A DNA stretch of 64,000 nucleotides from Pseudomonas sputi (lineage in GTDB: Bacteria; Pseudomonadota; Gammaproteobacteria; Pseudomonadales; Pseudomonadaceae), in the NCBI RefSeq assembly GCF_021603585.1, contig NZ_BQHI01000001.1, forward strand, positions 186,001-250,000, in the 5' to 3' direction. Of the stretch, positions 58,802-64,000 are shown in pieces. Both the position numbers and the translations under genes were made by a program. Every line of letters starts with the position of its first letter. The stretch's first letter is position 1. The notes under the pieces were generated by a model. It ran no database searches. It was given only the letters and a program-made list of their open reading frames with translations, and was not told where the DNA came from.

Positions 58802-60127
58802 TCAGTGGAACTGTTCTTCTTCGGTCGAACCGGTCAGCGCGGTCACCGAGGACGTGCCGCCCTGGATCACGGTGGTCATGTCGTCGAAGTAGCCGGTGCC
58901 CACTTCCTGCTGGTGAGCCACGAAGGTGTAACCCTTGGCGGCGTCAGCGAATTCCTGCTCTTGCAGCTTCACGTAGGCAGTCATGTCGTTGCGGGCGTAG
59001 TCGTGCGCCAGGTTGAACATGCTGTGCCACATGTTGTGAATGCCGGCCAGGGTGATGAACTGGTGCTTGTAACCCATGGCGGACAGTTCGCGCTGGAACT
59101 TGGCGATGGTCGCGTCGTCCAGGTTTTTCTTCCAGTTGAAGGAAGGCGAGCAGTTGTACGACAGGATCTGGTCCGGGTATTCCTTTTTGATCGCTTCAGC
59201 GAAACGACGGGCTTCTTCCAGGTCCGGCTTGGCGGTTTCGCACCAGATCAGGTCGGCGTACGGCGCGTAGGCCAGGCCACGGGCGATTGCCTGGTCCAGG
59301 CCGGCACGAACCTTGTAGAAGCCTTCCTGGGTACGGGTGCCCGTCACGAACGGCTGGTCGTAAGGGTCGCAGTCGGAAGTCAGCAGGTCGGCGGCGTTGG
59401 CGTCGGTACGGGCCAGAATGATGGTCGGTACACCGGCAACGTCGGCAGCCAGACGAGCAGCGGTCAGCTTCTGCACGGCTTCCTGGGTTGGAACCAGAAC
59501 CTTGCCGCCCATGTGGCCGCATTTCTTCACGGAAGCCAGTTGGTCTTCGAAGTGAACGCCGGCGGCGCCTGCTTCGATCATGCTCTTCATCAACTCGTAG
59601 GCGTTCAGTACGCCGCCGAAACCGGCTTCAGCGTCAGCCACGATTGGCGCGAAGTAGTCGATGTAGCCTTCGTCGCCAGGGTTCTTGCCGGCTTTCCACT
59701 GGATCTGGTCGGCACGACGGAACGAGTTGTTGATGCGCTTGACCACGGTTGGAACCGAGTCCACCGGGTACAGCGACTGGTCCGGGTACATCGATTCGGC
59801 GGAGTTGTTGTCTGCCGCAACTTGCCAGCCCGACAGGTAGATCGCCTGGATCCCCGCTTTAACCTGCTGCACAGCCTGGCCGCCGGTCAGGGCGCCCATG
59901 CAGTTGACGAAATCTTTCTCTGGGCGGAAGGACGGCTTGGCACCCTGGGTGACCAGGTTCCACAGTTTTTCGGCGCCCATTTTTGCAAAGGTGTGCTCTG
60001 GTTGAACCGAGCCACGCAGACGGACGACGTCAGCAGCGGAGTAATTGCGAGTCACGCCTTTCCAGCGCGGGTTTTCAGCCCAGTCTTTTTCAAGGGCTGC
60101 AATTTGCTGTTCGCGTGTCAGTGCCAT
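58802..60127 (-). CDS. aceA: Isocitrate lyase
   Basis: A 441-residue glyoxylate-cycle enzyme that splits isocitrate to succinate and glyoxylate. The catalytic signature is [14 protein letters not shown]; other contacts are in [39 protein letters not shown] and [16 protein letters not shown]. Length and text fit the shorter, E. coli-like class. It stands alone with its own terminator. Malate synthase is not in the window. Confidence 0.96.
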   Translation of the reverse strand: MALTREQQIAALEKDWAENPRWKGVTRNYSAADVVRLRGSVQPEHTFAKMGAEKLWNLVTQGAKPSFRPEKDFVNCMGALTGGQAVQQVKAGIQAIYLSGWQVAADNNSAESMYPDQSLYPVDSVPTVVKRINNSFRRADQIQWKAGKNPGDEGYIDYFAPIVADAEAGFGGVLNAYELMKSMIEAGAAGVHFEDQLASVKKCGHMGGKVLVPTQEAVQKLTAARLAADVAGVPTIILARTDANAADLLTSDCDPYDQPFVTGTRTQEGFYKVRAGLDQAIARGLAYAPYADLIWCETAKPDLEEARRFAEAIKKEYPDQILSYNCSPSFNWKKNLDDATIAKFQRELSAMGYKHQFITLAGIHNMWHSMFNLAHDYARNDMTAYVKLQEQEFADAAKGYTFVAHQQEVGTGYFDDMTTVIQGGTSSVTALTGSTEEEQFH

Positions 60128-60603
60128 GGAGATAAACCTCGTCGCGTCTTTATGAAAAGTTGTTCTGCGGTGGAAAATTCCTTGCGCTCGCTGACCAGAA
60201 GCTTAGGCGGTCAGGTCGGGTTCGGCGGGGCAGGCGACGGGATGAACGATGGGCTCGAGGGGAAGTGAGCAGGTAAAGGCGAACTGGTGGGCGCATTCGG
60301 GCGTCGTGGGCCTTTATACGAACGACAGTGTAAAGCCGGGTTACCTAATTACGCTTCCGTCCCTCGGGACAACTTCGTTCCAGTCGGCAACCTCGTCAAA
60401 CACGCCTTGTGGGCGGTACAGACACGAAACGGCTCGCGGGGGTGGTTGCGAGCAGCGCTTCGAAGGCCCTTGCCAGGGCCTCTGATTAGCGGGAGCGAGG
60501 CCATCATGCCTTTGCTTTTTTGGCTCGTCAAACGTTTTGTAGTGCTTTTTTTCAAGCACTACATCTTTCGTCTAATACGACTAATCAGTCAGTTTTTGGT
60601 GCT
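60128..60603. other. Gap upstream of aceA
   Basis: 476 bp. On the minus strand a TATAAA -10-like box at 60313-60318 may serve aceA, without a clear -35. A plus-strand hairpin, GTAGTGCTT and AAGCACTAC with loop TTTTTC, is at 60539-60562. No gene, tRNA or known RNA was recognised. Confidence 0.5.
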
Positions 60604-61356
60604 TTAGTCCAGCGTGTCGACTTTCACCCGCAACGTCATGTCATCCCGGCCCTGAGTCGAGTAGCTGCGGGCCAGGCCCTGTTTGTCAGCCTGGGTCTGG
60701 CGATTCACGCCGGCGAGGGTGATCCACTCACCCAGGCGTCCGGTGACAGTTGTGTCGGTGCTTTGCACGTTCACTACATCGGGACGTTCCTGGCTCATGC
60801 GGTCACGGTTGGTACTGATTGCCAGGTGAACGGTTTCGCCGGTGACGCTGGCGGTGACATAAAACCCTTGAGTGACGTTGCGATATTGCGTCTGGCTGCT
60901 GTAACCGCCATACGAATCGCTCTGGCTGCTGGTGATCGGCACGCTCTGGCCGACCTGGATCAGCGCCGGTGCGCCTTCGCTGGCCTGGATCTGCTGAATG
61001 CCGCCGTCACGGCTGGCGGTGCTGCGGCTGATGATCCGGGTCTGCGCGCCATTGACTGAATAACCTTCGTCGCCACGGCCGTTGTTTTCGTTGGTGTCGA
61101 CCGTGATCAGCAGGCGCTTGGGCGCGGTGTCGAGCTGCGAAAGCAGGTCCTTGAGTTCTTCGATCTTGCCGGGCTCCGCTTTGACGATCAGTTGGTTGCC
61201 ATAGGCGCTGACCTGGCCGTCCTTACCGATAAAGTCCTGGGCCACCGGCAGCATGTCGGCGCTGGTGTGGTACTTGAGAGGTAAGACTTCTGTGGCTGCC
61301 ATCACCGAAAAACTGCAGCCGAGCAGCAAGGTGGTGAGCAGGGTGCGTAGGGACAT
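60604..61356 (-). CDS. Secretin-like N-domain protein, exported
   Basis: A 250-residue protein; the start at 61356 gives a signal peptide MSLRTLLTTLLLGCSFSVMA. Residues ~22-75 (EVLPLKYHTSADMLPVAQDF, NQLIVKAEPGKIEELKDLLS) resemble the NolW/N1-type ring-building domain of secretins. The rest (LIQVGQSVPITSSQSDSYGG, GFYVTASVTGETVHLAIS, GRLGEWITLAGVN) matches the secretin end segment but is too short for a full gated channel. No secretion genes are near. A periplasmic or outer-membrane accessory is a guess. Confidence 0.7.
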   Translation of the reverse strand: MSLRTLLTTLLLGCSFSVMAATEVLPLKYHTSADMLPVAQDFIGKDGQVSAYGNQLIVKAEPGKIEELKDLLSQLDTAPKRLLITVDTNENNGRGDEGYSVNGAQTRIISRSTASRDGGIQQIQASEGAPALIQVGQSVPITSSQSDSYGGYSSQTQYRNVTQGFYVTASVTGETVHLAISTNRDRMSQERPDVVNVQSTDTTVTGRLGEWITLAGVNRQTQADKQGLARSYSTQGRDDMTLRVKVDTLD

Positions 61357-61435
61357 GTCCGTTATCTCCGCTTTCGAAAGGCTTGATATTGCCAGTTTGT
61401 CGGCCCGGGGTGGGGCAAGTTGAATCGTAGACAGC

Positions 61436-61471
61436 AAAACGCCCCGGCATCGTGAGATGGCGGGGCGTTTT
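61436..61471 (-). terminator. Bidirectional terminator-like hairpin
   Basis: AAAACGCCCCG and CGGGGCGTTTT pair around a 14-base loop; it can end minus-strand transcripts from the GNAT gene. A palindromic repeat adjoins it. Confidence 0.8.
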
Positions 61472-61475
61472 ACGT

Positions 61476-61506
61476 GATCGTTCCCCCGCAGAGCGTAGGA
61501 GCGATC
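61476..61506. repeat. 31-bp palindromic repeat, diverged copy
   Basis: GATCGTTCCCCCGC, AGA and GCGTAGGAGCGATC: the same element as at 934-964 with a few changes in each arm. Confidence 0.7.
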
Positions 61507-61518
61507 GGTGCCTCGGTC

Positions 61519-61944
61519 TTAAGCCGAGTGACGAACCATGTCTACGTGGGGAATCCCTGCTTCCAGAAACTCCTCGCTGACCAGATTGAAGCCCAGACGC
61601 TCATAGAACGCCGTGGCCTGCACCTGGGCGCTGAGCTTCTGCTGTTGCAGTCCGCGGGCTTCCGCTTCGGCGATGACCGCTTGCATCAGCGCATCGCCGA
61701 CCTTCAGGCCACGCCAGTCCTTCAGCACCGAAACCCGGCCCACATGCCCGTCGGGCAAGAGGCGGGCGGTGCCGATCGGAAAGTCACCTTCGAAGGCCAG
61801 GAAGTGCACCGCCGTGGCGTCGTCGGCGTCCCACTCAAGTTCGGGTGGAACCGATTGTTCGGCAATGAACACCGTTTCGCGAATGCGGCGGATCTCGGCG
61901 TTGTCCTTTTGCCAGTCTGCAACACGTACGCGAATCTTATTCAT
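61519..61944 (-). CDS. GNAT-family N-acetyltransferase
   Basis: A 141-residue single-domain acetyltransferase of the YjcF/ElaA-like type: RRIRETVFIAEQSVPPELEWD at the start, GHVGRVSVLKDWRGLKVGDALM (acetyl-CoA loop) and ATAFYERLGFNLVSEEFLEAGIPHVDM. It overlaps the upstream hydroxylase gene by eight bases. The acceptor is unknown. Confidence 0.88.
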   Translation of the reverse strand: MNKIRVRVADWQKDNAEIRRIRETVFIAEQSVPPELEWDADDATAVHFLAFEGDFPIGTARLLPDGHVGRVSVLKDWRGLKVGDALMQAVIAEAEARGLQQQKLSAQVQATAFYERLGFNLVSEEFLEAGIPHVDMVRHSA

Positions 61945-63112
61945 CGTCGGCGAACCCCAGGCTTCCCTGTTTGACCAGTTCGCACAGCAGGCCGCGACCG
62001 TCTTCGTCGCTCAGCCAGTCACCAAGGTTGTCGGTGTGCAGGGCGTCGGCGGAGCAGATCAGCTTCAGCAGTTCGCGCAGCTTGCCCGGCAGGTAGCGGC
62101 TCTGGCCGCTGGCGAACAGCAGCAGATCGTCATCAACGTCCGACCACGCCAGGCGCGCGCTCGGGTTGCGGATCAGGATGGCGCCATCTTCGAGCGCGCC
62201 GAGGAGGTCTTCTTCCTCGACTTCTTCCGGGCCGACCACCAGCTCTGGATAACGTGGTTCGGTCATGTACTGGCCGAACCAGGTCAACAGCAGGCGTTCA
62301 TCGCTCATGTGCTCGGCGAGCAGCGCTTTCAGGCGGTCGAGTGCATCGTGCTGGATCTGATGTGGGTCATCGCTGACCGGTTTCGCATCGGCGTCGGTGT
62401 AGCGCTCTTCGTCAGTCAGGAACTGGCTGAGGAAATCGGTGAAGTGAGTCAGCACTTCAGCGGCGCTTGGTGCGCGGAAGCCGACCGAATAGGTCATGCA
62501 GTCATCAACGGCAACGCCGCAGTGAGCCAGGCGCGGCGGCAGATATAGCATGTCGCCCGGTTCCAGTACCCACTCTTCGGTCTGGTTGAATTCGGCGAGG
62601 ATACGCAGGTCCGCGTGTTGCAGCAGCGGGCTTTCGGAGTCGCACATCTGGCCGATTTTCCAGTTGCGCTTGCCGTGGCCTTGCAGCAGGAACACGTCGT
62701 AGTTGTCGAAGTGCGGACCGACGCTGCCACCCGGGGCGGCGAAGCTGATCATCACGTCGTCGACGCGCCAGCTCGGCAGGAAGCGGAAATTCTCCAGCAA
62801 CTCGCTGACTTCCGGCACGAACTGATCGACCGCCTGCACCAGCAGGGTCCACTCACGCTCCGGCAGCTTGCTGAATTCGTCTTCGGCGAACGGGCCGCGG
62901 CGCAGTTCCCAAGGACGCTCGCCGTGCTCGATCACCAGGCGCGATTCAACTTCTTCTTCCAGGGCCAGGCCGGCGAGTTCGTCGGCGTCGATCGGGCTTT
63001 CGAAATCAGGAAATGCCTGGCGGATCAGCAGTGGTTTTTTCTGCCAGTAATCGCGCATGAATTCGCGCGCCGTAAGACCACCCAGAAGTTGAAGAGGAAT
63101 ATCGGGATTCAT
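61937..63112 (-). CDS. roxA: Ribosomal protein L16 arginine hydroxylase-type cupin oxygenase
   Basis: A 391-residue Fe(II)/2-oxoglutarate-dependent JmjC-type cupin of the YcfD/RoxA family, which hydroxylates an arginine of ribosomal protein L16. The start MNPDIPLQLLGGLTAREF at 63112 is preferred. The iron-binding HxD is in GGSVGPHFDNYDVFLLQ and the distal His in PPRLAHCGVAV; the N-terminal YWQKKPLLIRQAFP is diagnostic. It is co-transcribed with the overlapping GNAT gene. Confidence 0.9.
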   Translation of the reverse strand: MNPDIPLQLLGGLTAREFMRDYWQKKPLLIRQAFPDFESPIDADELAGLALEEEVESRLVIEHGERPWELRRGPFAEDEFSKLPEREWTLLVQAVDQFVPEVSELLENFRFLPSWRVDDVMISFAAPGGSVGPHFDNYDVFLLQGHGKRNWKIGQMCDSESPLLQHADLRILAEFNQTEEWVLEPGDMLYLPPRLAHCGVAVDDCMTYSVGFRAPSAAEVLTHFTDFLSQFLTDEERYTDADAKPVSDDPHQIQHDALDRLKALLAEHMSDERLLLTWFGQYMTEPRYPELVVGPEEVEEEDLLGALEDGAILIRNPSARLAWSDVDDDLLLFASGQSRYLPGKLRELLKLICSADALHTDNLGDWLSDEDGRGLLCELVKQGSLGFADDE

Positions 63113-63151
63113 ATGTAACCTATTGAAAAAAAGCATTTTTCAGACGGGAAT

Positions 63152-63175
63152 AAAAACGCCCGGCGCGGCCGGGCG
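63152..63175 (-). terminator. Intrinsic terminator of purB
   Basis: ACGCCCGG and CCGGGCGT around CGCGG, followed by five T on the minus strand, 24 bases after the purB stop. Confidence 0.85.
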
Positions 63176-63198
63176 TCTCAAGCGGGTCATGCGGTCGA

Positions 63199-64000
<802 letters not shown>

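Noticed and set aside
60539-60562. Hairpin GTAGTGCTT/AAGCACTAC as a terminator
   Set aside because: The T-rich part is in the loop, not after the stem, and no plus-strand gene ends there.

Overview
The window is a high-GC gammaproteobacterial chromosome segment that reads as a member of the Pseudomonas fluorescens group. Evidence for this is a fused nuoCD inside a complete nuoA-N operon, an OprD-family porin beside czcRS/czcCBA, small PtrA-like periplasmic proteins, and a family of short intergenic palindromes built on GATCGTTCCCACG. Most of it is core genome. Both ends cut through genes: an acyl-CoA dehydrogenase on the left and purB on the right. No rRNA, tRNA, CRISPR array or insertion sequence was recognised.

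Layout. 1-9.5 kb: acyl-CoA dehydrogenase (partial), a PstS-like/OmpA fusion, xthA, a GNAT acetyltransferase, and the tamA-tamB outer-membrane assembly pair. 9.7-14.6 kb: a marR-OMF-emrA-emrB tripartite efflux operon with two CTGCCTAGGCAG palindromes at its promoter, bracketed by two 126-bp composite repeats. 14.7-19.4 kb: lpxH and ppiB on the minus strand, glnS and cysS on the plus strand. 19.5-27.6 kb: a sigma-54 activator divergent from a six-gene glycerol-type ABC transporter (glpSTPQUV order). A sigma-54 promoter and six TGTTCA repeats lie between them.

27.6-30.9 kb (minus strand) holds the most interesting locus, a compact four-gene ribosomal-peptide (RiPP) operon. A 42-residue precursor missing from ordinary annotation begins MGYIGSWN and ends in a lysine/arginine-free acidic tail. 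It is followed by a stand-alone YcaO enzyme, a SAM methyltransferase and an S33-type alpha/beta hydrolase, and the last three genes are joined by ATGA overlaps. The putative N-terminal core with an acidic follower recalls the amidine-forming YcaO RiPPs (bottromycin and streptamidine types). The product is unknown.

31.2-41.8 kb: heavy-metal module czcS-czcR / czcC-czcB-czcA, two small PtrA-like secreted proteins (the second carries a DUF2790-like tail) and an OprD porin. A 27-bp motif is shared upstream of czcC, the first ptrA-like gene and oprD, which suggests one CzcR regulon. 41.8-43.3 kb: a higBA-type toxin-antitoxin pair and a GNAT gene. 43.3-58.4 kb: the nuo operon (complex I). 58.7-64 kb: aceA (isocitrate lyase), a short secretin-like protein, a GNAT gene overlapping a ribosomal-protein-L16 arginine hydroxylase (roxA/ycfD type), and partial purB.
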